DNA from: Methylocystis sp. L43
Lineage (GTDB): Bacteria > Pseudomonadota > Alphaproteobacteria > Rhizobiales > Beijerinckiaceae
Reading direction: 5' to 3'
DNA: 64,000 nt
NCBI RefSeq assembly: GCF_015709525.1
Contig: NZ_JADNRA010000024.1
Span: 1 to 64,000, forward strand
In this document: positions 41,247 through 49,141 of the stretch, piece after piece
Layout: each line of letters begins with the position of its first letter
How positions within the stretch are numbered: the first letter of the stretch is position 1
Translations under genes and position numbers: made by a program
Notes under the pieces: model-generated
Told to the model about the DNA's origin: nothing
Database searches by the model: none
The model's input: the letters and a program-made list of their open reading frames with translations, nothing else

Positions 41247-41702
41247 TCAGGCTGGAACGTCGGGGGAGAAGTCCGCGGGCGCCAGCTCGAAGCCGGCGAA
41301 TTCAAAGCCCGGCGCGACCGTGCACCCGACGAGGGTCCATTCGCTCGCCCCCCGGCCGAGGCTTTTCGCCGACTGCCACACGCCCGCGGGGACGACGGCC
41401 TGGGGCCGCTCGCCCGCCGCGAGTTCGGCGCCCAGGCGCAAGACTTCGGTCGGGGCGCCCTGCGTCGCGATCTTAAGCTCGAGCGCCGCGCCGGCGTAGA
41501 AGTGCCAGACTTCGGCGGCGTCGACCCTATGCCAGTGGGAGATTTCGCCGCCGGGCAGCAGATAATAGATCGCCGTCGATGCGGCGCGGGGGCCGCCGAC
41601 CGGCAGGGGATCGCGGAAGGTCTGCCGATAAAAGCCGCCCTCGGGATGTGGCGCGAGTTCGAGCAGCTGCACGATCTCCTGCGTCGAAAGCGCGCTTGTC
41701 AT
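41247..41702 (-). CDS. DUF985 family cupin
   Basis: A 151-residue RmlC-like cupin of the DUF985 family. The start EIVQLLELAPHPEGGFYRQTFRD and the metal-type motif SHWHRVDAAEVWHFYAGAALELK (about residues 54-76) are classic, as are VVPAGVWQSAKSLG and VAPGFEFAGFEL. Some relatives act on sugar epimerisation-like substrates, but no reaction is established. ATG 41702 overlaps the upstream gloB stop by four bases (ATGA), so it is translated together with glyoxalase II. Confidence 0.88.
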   Translation of the reverse strand: MTSALSTQEIVQLLELAPHPEGGFYRQTFRDPLPVGGPRAASTAIYYLLPGGEISHWHRVDAAEVWHFYAGAALELKIATQGAPTEVLRLGAELAAGERPQAVVPAGVWQSAKSLGRGASEWTLVGCTVAPGFEFAGFELAPADFSPDVPA

Positions 41703-42475
41703 GCGGCGAAACTGTTCTTGCGCTCGCGCATCGCCGCGAAGACCGCGAAAGGATCGGCGCCCTGCATGCCCATCGCGGCCTTCACGCTCGGGTCCTCGAC
41801 GCGCAGAAACGGGTTGGTGGCGTTTTCCAGCGCAATCGTCGTCGGGAGCGTGAATTTTCCGTTCTCGCGCAGCTCGGCGACCGTTTGCGCCCGTTCGCGC
41901 AGCACCGGATTGTCGGGATCGACGGTGAGCGCGAATTTGGCGTTGGCCTGCGTATATTCGTGGCCGCAATAGACGCGCGTTTCGCCGGGCAGGTTGGCGA
42001 GCGCTTCGAGGGTGAGATGCATCATGTCCATGGTGCCCTCGAAAACGCGGCCGCAGCCGAGCGAGAAGAGCGTGTCGCCGACAAATGCGAGTTCATTGTC
42101 GCCGAAATAATAGGCGATGTGTCCCAGCGTATGGCCGGGCGTTTCAATGACGCGCGCGCGGGCCTCTCCGACCTCGACCACGTCGCCTTCGATCACCGCG
42201 CGATCGAGCGGCGGGAGGCGATGCGCGTCCTTGGCTGCGCCGATGACCTGCATGCGCGGAAAGCGCGACTTGAGCGTCTGCGTCCCCTGAACGTGATCGG
42301 CGTGGTGATGGGTCAGCAGCAAATGCGTCAGCGGCCAGCCGCGCCGCTCGGCCTCCTTGGCGATCGCTTCGCCGTCCGGCGCGTCGACGCTCGCGGTTGC
42401 GCCGAGTTCCGGCTCATGAATGAGCAGGCCGAAATTGTCATTCAGGCAGATGAACTGCGCGACTTCCAAAGCCAT
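41699..42475 (-). CDS. gloB: hydroxyacylglutathione hydrolase (glyoxalase II)
   Basis: A 258-residue metallo-beta-lactamase-fold thioesterase that hydrolyses S-lactoylglutathione in methylglyoxal detoxification. It has THHHADHVQG (residue ~59), TPGHTLGHIAYYF, FVGDTLFSLGCGRVFEGT (bridging Asp), VYCGHEYTQANAKFAL and the C-terminal HAGH_C segment TNPFLRVEDPSVK. ATG 42475 (MALEVAQF) is preceded by AGGAGACG and is better than 42508. It is coupled to a DUF985 cupin. Confidence 0.95.
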   Translation of the reverse strand: MALEVAQFICLNDNFGLLIHEPELGATASVDAPDGEAIAKEAERRGWPLTHLLLTHHHADHVQGTQTLKSRFPRMQVIGAAKDAHRLPPLDRAVIEGDVVEVGEARARVIETPGHTLGHIAYYFGDNELAFVGDTLFSLGCGRVFEGTMDMMHLTLEALANLPGETRVYCGHEYTQANAKFALTVDPDNPVLRERAQTVAELRENGKFTLPTTIALENATNPFLRVEDPSVKAAMGMQGADPFAVFAAMRERKNSFAA

Positions 42476-42581
42476 GGGGCGTCGTCTCCTTGGGCGGTCG
42501 CCTACCATAGCGCTTCGCCAAACAACGCGACAGCCGAACGCGCGCGACCGGCGCGCCTTGCGCTACCGATCGATTGAGTCG

Positions 42582-43337
42582 ATGATCGAGGCCATGCTCG
42601 ACGTCGTCAATTTGCGGGCCTTTTACGACACGGCGCTGGGGGAGGTCGCGCGCCGCCTGGTGTCGCGGCTGGTGCGCACGCGCTGGCAGGATCACGCCGG
42701 GCTGCGCGTGCTCGGTCTTGGCTATGCGACGCCTTACCTCGACAGTTTTCGGGAGAAGGCGCAGCGAGTTCTCGCCTTCATGCCGGCCACGCAGGGCGTC
42801 GTCCATTGGCCGCCCGACGGGCGCTCCGCCTCGGCCCTGGTGGAGCCGTCGATGACGCCGCTGCCTGACGCCAGCATGGATCGCATCCTGATCGTGCATG
42901 CGCTGGAGACCGACGAACATCCGCATGATCTGCTCGAAGAAATCTGGCGCATTCTCGCGCCCGGCGGCCGGGTGCTGATCGTCGCGCCGAGTCGCACCGG
43001 CCTTTGGGCGCGCGTCGACACGACGCCCTTTGGACAGGGTCACCCCTATTCGCGCGGTCAGCTGCAGCAATTGCTGCAGGAAGCGCAGTTCCTGCCGCTT
43101 TATTGGGACGAGGCGCTTTACGTGCCGCCGTTCCAGCGCGCGTCGCTGCTGCGTTCGGCGCCGGCCTTCGAGCGAATCGCCGGCCGCTTCTCGCTGCCCG
43201 GCGGCGGCGTGCATATTGTCGAGGCGACGAAGCAGCTCTATCGCCCGGTCATGCGCCGCGCCGTGCGCCGCGTGCCGGTCGAACTTGAACCGGCGATGGA
43301 GCCGGCGGGCGCCGAGGCCGGGCTTGAGGGAATTTGA
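42582..43337 (+). CDS. class I SAM-dependent methyltransferase
   Basis: A 251-residue methyltransferase with a relaxed N-terminus. Motifs are VVNLRAFYDTALGEVARRLVSRLV (residues 7-30), LRVLGLGYATPYLDSF (SAM loop, G-x-G-x-A), a late LPDASMDRILIVHALETDE and ILAPGGRVLIVAPSRTGLW (motif IV/V). The start 42582 or 42594 is not settled. This form is common in Hyphomicrobiales next to gloB. The substrate is unknown. It is divergent from gloB and followed by a gap of about 150 bases. Confidence 0.85.
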   Translation: MIEAMLDVVNLRAFYDTALGEVARRLVSRLVRTRWQDHAGLRVLGLGYATPYLDSFREKAQRVLAFMPATQGVVHWPPDGRSASALVEPSMTPLPDASMDRILIVHALETDEHPHDLLEEIWRILAPGGRVLIVAPSRTGLWARVDTTPFGQGHPYSRGQLQQLLQEAQFLPLYWDEALYVPPFQRASLLRSAPAFERIAGRFSLPGGGVHIVEATKQLYRPVMRRAVRRVPVELEPAMEPAGAEAGLEGI

Positions 43338-43448
43338 GGCTGCGGATGAGCGTCGATTCGACGGGCTCAGCTGGCGCTTCCCGATCACATCGAATCTGAT
43401 GATCGGTCAGGAATCGCTCAAATCACAAATGGCGGAGCAGGTTCTCAT

Positions 43449-43472
43449 CGAAAAAGTCCGCCCACTTTTTCG
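43449..43472. terminator. short A/T-rich hairpin between convergent genes
   Basis: CGAAAAAGT (43449-43457) pairs with ACTTTTTCG (43464-43472) around a six-base loop. It lies between the methyltransferase and the esterase (convergent). The stem is mostly A-T, so it would be a weak terminator in either direction. Confidence 0.45.
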
Positions 43473-43488
43473 GAACCTGACCTAAACG

Positions 43489-44172
43489 TCAGCGCCGGCG
43501 AAGTTCGACGGCGACGCCGAACGACTGCGCCAGAAACAGGGCGCCGTGGATCAGCCCGGTTTCGTCGATTCCGTGGCCGAGCCGCGCCGAGAGGTGCCAT
43601 TGGGTCGGCACGCCGGAGTCGGCGAGCGCATTGGCGGACATGAGCAGCGCCTCGACGGGGATCATTTCGTCTTCTTCGCCGTGCGCCAAAAGGACGGCCG
43701 GCGGTTTCTCATAGGCCACCGGCGCTTCGTCGGCCTGCGCCGGGCCGAGCACATAAACGCCCGAATAGCCAAGAATCGCGCGCGGCGCACCCTTGCGGCG
43801 CAGCCCCGTATGCAGCGCCATCATCGTGCCCTGGCTGAATCCGACGAGCGCCAGCGCGCGATCGTCGAGGCCGCGCTGGTCGAGTTCGGCGTCGAGAAAG
43901 GCGTCGAGCGTCGGACGCGCGGCAATGCAGCCGCGCCAGCGCTCTTCCGGGTCGCGCATGGTGAGCGGAAACCATTGCCGTCCGGTCGGCGATGCGGCGC
44001 ATCGATCCGGCGCATGCGGCGCGACGAAATCGGCGTCGGGAAGGAAGGCGCGCCATTGGCGGCCGATCTCGATGAGATCGGCGCCGTCGGCGCCGTAGCC
44101 ATGAAGAAAAACGACGAGCTGCTTTGGCTTGCCGGAACGCGCCTGCACTCTCGGACCATCAATCGCCGCCAT
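43489..44172 (-). CDS. alpha/beta hydrolase (phospholipase/carboxylesterase family)
   Basis: A 227-residue serine hydrolase of the bacterial carboxylesterase (EstB-like) group. The oxyanion region is VVFLHGYGADGADLIEIG (residue ~20), the nucleophile is in VGFSQGTMMAL (about 115), the acid in LAHGEEDEMIPVEA and the His in SARLGHGIDETGL. Length and order fit the family. The cytoplasmic enzyme would cut short acyl or thioester bonds; the natural substrate is unknown. It is followed upstream by a very small open frame on the same strand. Confidence 0.9.
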   Translation of the reverse strand: MAAIDGPRVQARSGKPKQLVVFLHGYGADGADLIEIGRQWRAFLPDADFVAPHAPDRCAASPTGRQWFPLTMRDPEERWRGCIAARPTLDAFLDAELDQRGLDDRALALVGFSQGTMMALHTGLRRKGAPRAILGYSGVYVLGPAQADEAPVAYEKPPAVLLAHGEEDEMIPVEALLMSANALADSGVPTQWHLSARLGHGIDETGLIHGALFLAQSFGVAVELRRR

Positions 44173-44267
44173 GAACCTGCGCCCTTCCGTCGCGTCGCAT
44201 ATATGCCGGAAGGGTTATGCGCGAAGGGCGGCGCCGGCGCAACGGCGCGTGAAACGCTCCCGCGAAA

Positions 44268-44378
44268 CTATAACGTCTTCACGAAAAACGAAACGATCTT
44301 GAACGCATAGATGCAGGCGGCCGCCAGCGTGCTGTGCTTGACCATGGTCATGGCGAGATAAATGTGATCAGGCCTCAT
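44268..44378 (-). CDS. 36-residue hydrophobic small protein
   Basis: A short open frame with one probable membrane helix: MRPDHIYLAMTMVKHSTL followed by AAACIYAFKIVSFFVKTL. GAGGG lies five bases before the ATG at 44378. The reading frame stays open upstream, but that part lacks hydrophobic or family-like character. I recognise no family. It lies between the esterase (about 95 bases) and a non-coding region. Confidence 0.4.
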   Translation of the reverse strand: MRPDHIYLAMTMVKHSTLAAACIYAFKIVSFFVKTL

Positions 44379-44763
44379 GAAAACCCTCGTAGTCGCACGC
44401 AACCGCTGCGCGCCGGCGATCGCATCAGGAGCGACCCATGCAATGAGACGGTTGCTTTGCGAAGAGTCGCGCGGCCTGCGTCTCCAACAGGCTCCCGCAA
44501 GAGGCGCGCCATGCGCCGTCGGTTCGATTGCGTCGGTTCGCCGCAGGCGAAACCCAATGCAACGACGTCGAACCCTTCGCCGGCACCTAAACTTTGACAA
44601 AGCGCTTGGTCAAGCGAAGGACGACGAGATTCCTGGCTTTGCGACAATGTGTCACCTGAAGCGGCGATCACGATGACGCGCCGGCGCTGCTGGCGATTTC
44701 GTCGAAATGCGCGAAATAGCAATCGTGAACGTCATCGATCAGGAACGCGACGAAAGGCTGACA
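44379..44763. other. 385-base intergenic region, no gene recognised
   Basis: No coding pattern with family similarity. It contains TTGAC and GTCAA facing each other near 44595-44614, which could fold weakly. Promoters for the leftward 36-residue gene and the rightward DUF2905 gene probably lie here. Confidence 0.45.
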
Positions 44764-44964
44764 ATGGCCAAGTTTCTCATCATCGCCGGGCTCGTCATGG
44801 TCGGCCTCGGCATTCTTTGGACGGTCGGGGAGAGATTTGGCCTCGGGCGTCTGCCAGGCGATATCGTCGTCGAGCGTGGCAATTTCAAATTCTACTTTCC
44901 GCTCGCCACCTCGCTCGTTTTGAGCGTCGTCATCAGCCTGCTTTTATGGCTGTTCAGTCGATAA
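44764..44964 (+). CDS. DUF2905 small membrane protein
   Basis: A 66-residue protein with two helices: FLIIAGLVMVGLGILWTVG (residues 4-22) and YFPLATSLVLSVVISLLLWLF (43-63). Between them lies the family hallmark GLGRLPGDIVVERGNFKFYFP. Function unknown. ATG 44764 (MAKFLII) matches family starts; the open frame runs upstream to 44707. It lies 34 bases before the DUF4239-like gene. Confidence 0.92.
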   Translation: MAKFLIIAGLVMVGLGILWTVGERFGLGRLPGDIVVERGNFKFYFPLATSLVLSVVISLLLWLFSR

Positions 44965-45021
44965 GCCCTTTTGACAATTTGACGCGGGCGTCGGCTAATG
45001 CCGCCGAAAAGGGAGGCGCCT

Positions 45022-45810
45022 GTGCCGACGTTTTTTAGATATCTGTCCGTGACGGAAATGGCTGCGCTGTTCTGCATCGGGTTCCTTGCCGCGACATGGC
45101 TGGGCGTGTTCCTTTTTCGCACTCTCGCGCATCAATGGATCCACGGCCGTCGTAACGCCAACGAAATGATCGGACTGACGCTGGCCGCGTTCTCGACGCT
45201 TTACGGCATTCTTTTGGGGCTGCTCGCGGTTGAGGCCTATCAGGACTTCTCTGCGGTCGGCGACGTCGTCTCAAAGGAGGCGCTCACGATCGCCGCTCTT
45301 CACCGAGATTTCGACGGCTTTCCGCAGCCGACCAGCAGCGAGCTTCAGGAAAAACTTCGCAGCTACGCACTCGAGGCGGTCGAGGCCGTACATCCGCCGC
45401 CGAATGTCCCTCGCGAAGCCCATTCACGCTCGCCGGGATTGACCGCGCTATTCGCCCAGGTCATGAATTTTCAGCCCAAGCTCAAAAGCCAGGAACTGGT
45501 CCAAGCCGAGACGTTCGCGCGTCTGAATACGCTTGTCGAGCATCGCCGTTATCTCATCGCCGCCGGCGACAGCGGCATTCCGAAGGAGCTCTGGTGGGTT
45601 ATGTGTCTCGGCGGATTCTTGTTGCTTGGCCTCGTGACCATTTTCGACATGGAGCTCCATGTCCATCTGATCCTCAGCGGCGCTATTGCGCTCTTTATGG
45701 GATCGGTCGTGTTTTTGATTGCCGCGATGGACAATCCGTTCAACGGCGGGATGACGGTCGATTCGGGGCCGATCGAATCTGTGCTGCAGACTTTCCCGGC
45801 GCCGCGCTGA
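45022..45810 (+). CDS. DUF4239 (bestrophin-like) membrane protein
   Basis: A 262-residue membrane protein. GTG 45022 is preferred to ATG 44998 because GGGAGG lies six bases upstream of it. An N-terminal helix (MAALFCIGFLAATWLGVFLF), the loop HQWIHGRRNANEMIGLTLAAFSTLYGILLGLLAVEAYQDFS and two C-terminal helices (WWVMCLGGFLLLGLVTIF, LILSGAIALFMGSVVFLIA) plus NPFNGGMTVDSGP are typical of DUF4239. Family function is unproven, and channel activity is only suggested by name. It may be cotranscribed with the DUF2905 gene. Confidence 0.85.
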   Translation: MPTFFRYLSVTEMAALFCIGFLAATWLGVFLFRTLAHQWIHGRRNANEMIGLTLAAFSTLYGILLGLLAVEAYQDFSAVGDVVSKEALTIAALHRDFDGFPQPTSSELQEKLRSYALEAVEAVHPPPNVPREAHSRSPGLTALFAQVMNFQPKLKSQELVQAETFARLNTLVEHRRYLIAAGDSGIPKELWWVMCLGGFLLLGLVTIFDMELHVHLILSGAIALFMGSVVFLIAAMDNPFNGGMTVDSGPIESVLQTFPAPR

Positions 45811-45819
45811 GACCGCTCA

Positions 45820-47124
45820 TCAGTCGCTGCACTTTTTTTCGAACCGCCACTCGTCGGCCAGCCGAGCGGCGATCGCCTTGGCGACAGCGCGGTTGCCGAC
45901 GCTTTCGCCGGTCGCCGGGTCGGCGAAAAAGTGAATATGATCTGCGTAAATCGTGTCCGGAATTGCGGAGAAAACGTCCAGCAGGCTATGGATGGCGATT
46001 CCATCCTGCTTCAGCTTGAGCAGCGTATCGGCCATCTTGAGATACAGATCCTTGTAGCTCAAATCGCCAACCACGCCTTTTTCCTCTTCGGTGAGGGTCT
46101 TGCCGTAAACCGGCGAGGGCTGAATGAAGAACACCACTTTTGCGCCTTGCGCTTGGGCGAGCGCGGCGGTCGTTTTGAAATATTTTTTGTACTGATCGAG
46201 GTTGTACTCGTAAACTTCGTCGCGACTCCACTCCTTGGGCACGGAAAAATTCGTCAAATGCGACTTATGAAGCGACGCCATGTTTTTCATAATTGAATCG
46301 TTGAGTTTGGTGCGGGCCGCGTCGACAAAAAAGAATATCGCGTTTGATGACCTCAAAAGCGGCATATTAAAGTAAAATGAATAAAATGAGTTCAGCGCCG
46401 CGCCGCCGAGTATCGGCAGATAGGTGCCCGATGCAGATGGATTCACTAAGATAAAGTTGTTCGAAGGCCATTCAAAACGTTTTGACCAAGACGTCCATTT
46501 ATCGAGAAGCATATCCTTCTCATTGAAGCCTTCCAAGGTAATGATGCCATCAAAAACCTCGCCGTAGAGAAGGGTCATGATGGCCTGTTGCGGCTGCTTC
46601 CAGCCGCCATCGGCGCCGTTATAAACTTCAAATGTCGTCCGTCCCTCCGGAGGAACATAGCATTTATTTAAATGTTCTTCGAGGAATTTGGGTTTGTCTT
46701 TATGCAATTGGCCGAACATGGCGGCCACCGATCCGCCGCTCACCATGATGCGAAACTTGTCGGTCTCCTTTTTGTAGGGAAAGTCGCGTCCGAACAAACC
46801 GACATTGTTTATCTCGAACTCTGAATTCTCGCAGGGCGGATTATCCGCATGAACGTTGGTCAAATAGGGGTGAGGATAAACAGTGTCCATGTAGCGGCAT
46901 TTGACGTTTCTCTTCGACGTCATGTGCACCACGAACGTATTCGAACGGATTTCTTCGCGCGTTTGCGGGCTGACGAGTTTTCCTTCGCTCAGAAAATAAT
47001 AAAGAGTGAAGCCGGCTTCTACAGCAAGCAAACACAGGACGATCACAATGAAGTTAGCGGCGATGCGAACGCTGCGGCGGGGCGTTTTGGCCGGACTATT
47101 TGTTGTTTCGCCTTTTCCGTTCAT
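45820..47124 (-). CDS. membrane-anchored SGNH-like protein
   Basis: A 434-residue protein from ATG 47124 (AAAGGG nearby). One helix at about residues 25-45 (FIVIVLCLLAVEAGFTLYYF) anchors an extracytoplasmic domain that resembles SGNH hydrolases: IMVSGGSVAAMFGQLHKDKP (Ser block, residue ~125), ITLEGFNEKDM (Asn block) and DTIYADHIHFFADPATGESVGN (Asp-x-x-His). Such proteins often O-acetylate or esterify surface polysaccharide. The sequence is less GC-rich than its neighbours. It is divergent from an FkbM methyltransferase, which fits a surface-glycan module. Confidence 0.72.
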   Translation of the reverse strand: MNGKGETTNSPAKTPRRSVRIAANFIVIVLCLLAVEAGFTLYYFLSEGKLVSPQTREEIRSNTFVVHMTSKRNVKCRYMDTVYPHPYLTNVHADNPPCENSEFEINNVGLFGRDFPYKKETDKFRIMVSGGSVAAMFGQLHKDKPKFLEEHLNKCYVPPEGRTTFEVYNGADGGWKQPQQAIMTLLYGEVFDGIITLEGFNEKDMLLDKWTSWSKRFEWPSNNFILVNPSASGTYLPILGGAALNSFYSFYFNMPLLRSSNAIFFFVDAARTKLNDSIMKNMASLHKSHLTNFSVPKEWSRDEVYEYNLDQYKKYFKTTAALAQAQGAKVVFFIQPSPVYGKTLTEEEKGVVGDLSYKDLYLKMADTLLKLKQDGIAIHSLLDVFSAIPDTIYADHIHFFADPATGESVGNRAVAKAIAARLADEWRFEKKCSD

Positions 47125-47275
47125 CAAAAGCCCTTTCCAATTGTCCCTGGCTCGTGCAAAAGACTCTAGCCACAGCGGCCATGAGACTAAACGTGGTTTC
47201 GCCAATTAACAATGCGCTGGCGCCGCTCACATTCGCGCGCACAAGCGAATAGCACCGAGAGTTGAAAGGCGCGAG

Positions 47276-48052
47276 ATGTGGATCTCCTACGCACAAAATT
47301 TCGAAGACGTCATGCTCGAGCGCGCCTTCGCGGATCTGGCGGAAGGCGTCTATGTTGACGTTGGCGCATGGGACCCGGACCTTGAATCTGTGACGCGGCA
47401 TTTCTACGAACGCGGTTGGCGCGGCGTCAATATCGAGCCAAATCCTTATTATTTCAGGCGGCTGCAGGAGCGGCGTCCGCGCGACGTCAATCTATCTGTC
47501 GCGGTCGGCGCGCGAGCGGGTCAGGCGACCATGACGCTCGTCCACGATACCGGCATGTCCAGCCTCGACGCCAAGGTGGCGGCATCGCATGCGCCGCTCG
47601 GCTTCGAACAGGAGGAGATGCAAGTAGAGGTGCGCACACTCAACAGCATTTTTGAGGAGCAGGCGCCGTCCACAGTGCATTTTCTCAAGATCGACTGCGA
47701 AGGATCTGAGAGAGATGTTATCGTAGAGTTTGACCTTGGCCGGTTTCGGCCGTGGATCATTCTCGTTGAATCCGTAGTGCCGGGCTCCACGCTGGAATCG
47801 CACGGTGCTTGGGAGCCGCATATTTTGCGGTCCGACTATACGTTTGCCTATTTCGATGGACTCAATCGCTTTTATGTCGCCTGTGAACACGCCGACCTGC
47901 AAAGGCATTTTGCTGTTCCGCCCAATGTGTTCGACGATTTCTATGTCGACCGAATGATGCAGATGGGGGTGGCTTTGGAAGCCAAACGCAAGAAGGCCGA
48001 AGAAGAAGACAGAGCGCCCTGGTGGCGCGCGCCATTCGCGCGGCGCGGGTGA
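47276..48052 (+). CDS. FkbM family methyltransferase
   Basis: A 258-residue FkbM-type O-methyltransferase. Hallmarks are MWISYAQNFEDVMLERAFAD at the start, YVDVGAWDPD (SAM motif), GVNIEPNPYYFRRL, HFLKIDCEGSERDVI and WIILVESVVPGS. This subgroup commonly methylates sugars of surface polysaccharides. The C-terminal ~25 residues are charged. It is divergent from an SGNH protein and ends 61 bases from the 3' end of tRNA-Arg. Confidence 0.92.
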   Translation: MWISYAQNFEDVMLERAFADLAEGVYVDVGAWDPDLESVTRHFYERGWRGVNIEPNPYYFRRLQERRPRDVNLSVAVGARAGQATMTLVHDTGMSSLDAKVAASHAPLGFEQEEMQVEVRTLNSIFEEQAPSTVHFLKIDCEGSERDVIVEFDLGRFRPWIILVESVVPGSTLESHGAWEPHILRSDYTFAYFDGLNRFYVACEHADLQRHFAVPPNVFDDFYVDRMMQMGVALEAKRKKAEEEDRAPWWRAPFARRG

Positions 48053-48113
48053 TCTGATTCGGCGGCGTCGACGCTCCGCCGAATTTGCCGGAGGTCCATA
48101 CGCCTCGACGTGT

Positions 48114-48190
48114 TGGCGGTCCCGAAGGGATTCGAACCCCTGACCTTCGGTTTAGGAAACCGCTGCTCTATCCTGCTGAGCTACGGGACC
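48114..48190 (-). tRNA. tRNA-Arg(CCT)
   Basis: A 74-base tRNA plus encoded CCA (48114-48116). The acceptor GGTCCCG pairs with CGGGACC; the D-arm is AGCTCAGCAGGATAGAGC; the anticodon loop is TTCCTAA (CCT); and the T-arm is GGTTCGAATCC. Position 27-43 is a G-A mismatch. Confidence 0.96.
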
Positions 48191-48269
48191 GCGTCGCTCC
48201 CTGTCTAGCATAGAGCGCGTTTTAGAAAAATTGCGTCGTGGGCCCGCCGGCGCCAGGGGGCATAACTCT

Positions 48270-48737
48270 TCAGGACAGATCGCGCGCCACGTCTTCGAGT
48301 TGCGTGATGCATGCGCCCCAGCCGTCGTAAAATCCCAGCTCTTCATGGCGTCGGCGTTCGGCGTCGTCCTTATGCATGACGCGCGCGACGTAGCGCGTCC
48401 CGGAGCCCTCGTCGGCCATGCTCACGATCGCGGTGAACGCGAGCCAGGGCGAGGCGGGACGCCAGCCGCCGATCAGCATCGAGGTGAAGACGATCCGCTC
48501 CTGCGCCGCGATGTCGAGAAAGCAGCCGGGATTGTCGCTTTCTCCGCCATCCGGCCCGCTCATGAACGTGTGAAAGGCGCCGCCGGGACGGAAGTCGAAG
48601 GCGCGGACCTCCGTCGTCCAGGGTCGAGGGCACCACCATTCCTTCAAGAGCGCCGGGTCGGCCCAAGCCTGCCAGACGCGCGCGCGGGGGGCGGCCACCA
48701 AGCGGGAAATTTCAAGATCCGGTTTTTGATCGCCCAT
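48270..48737 (-). CDS. AHSA1/SRPBCC domain protein
   Basis: A 155-residue START-like (SRPBCC) protein of the COG3832 type: LEISRLVAAPRARVWQAWADPALLKEWWCP near residue 8, VRAFDFRPGGAFHTFM, ERIVFTSMLIGGW and the closing HEELGFYDGWGACITQLEDVA. These proteins have a hydrophobic pocket; their ligand is unknown. It follows an ArsR-type regulator with a two-base gap, the usual pair in bacteria, so the ligand probably signals to that regulator. ATG 48737 is chosen for that spacing. Confidence 0.9.
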   Translation of the reverse strand: MGDQKPDLEISRLVAAPRARVWQAWADPALLKEWWCPRPWTTEVRAFDFRPGGAFHTFMSGPDGGESDNPGCFLDIAAQERIVFTSMLIGGWRPASPWLAFTAIVSMADEGSGTRYVARVMHKDDAERRRHEELGFYDGWGACITQLEDVARDLS

Positions 48738-48739
48738 CC

Positions 48740-49069
48740 TCAATCCTCGCTTTTCTCCAGGAACGCATCCAAACGGTCGAAGCGCGCCTCCCAATGCGCG
48801 CGTTGCCGCGCGAGCCACGCCTGCGCGGCGTCGAATCTTTTTGGCTGGATGCGGCAGGTGCGCACGCGCCCGACCTTACGGCTCGTCACAAGCCCGCTCC
48901 GCTCCAGAGTCTGCAAATGCTGCATGACCGCAGGCAGCGACATGTTGAGCGGCTTGGCCAAGTCGCTGACATTCGCCGGCCCGCGCGCAAGGCGCTCGAC
49001 CATGGCGCGTCGCGTCGGATCGGCGAGCGCCGAGAACATGCGATCGAGACTCTCCGAACGCTTAGGCAT
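48740..49069 (-). CDS. ArsR-family transcriptional regulator
   Basis: A 109-residue winged-helix regulator: MFSALADPTRRAMVERLARGP (residues 11-31), VSDLAKPLNMSLPAVMQHLQTLERSGLVTSRKVGRVRTCRIQP. No metal-binding Cys cluster is present, as in the non-metal branch paired with SRPBCC proteins. It should repress its own operon; I could not identify an operator in the 70 bases upstream apart from an AT-rich stretch (ACTTAAGT at 49121-49128). Confidence 0.92.
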   Translation of the reverse strand: MPKRSESLDRMFSALADPTRRAMVERLARGPANVSDLAKPLNMSLPAVMQHLQTLERSGLVTSRKVGRVRTCRIQPKRFDAAQAWLARQRAHWEARFDRLDAFLEKSED

Positions 49070-49141
49070 TCGCTTAAGAATCGTTTCAGGGGCGCAAAGA
49101 CAAGAAAAACTTCATCACTCACTTAAGTTTTTAGTTGATGA

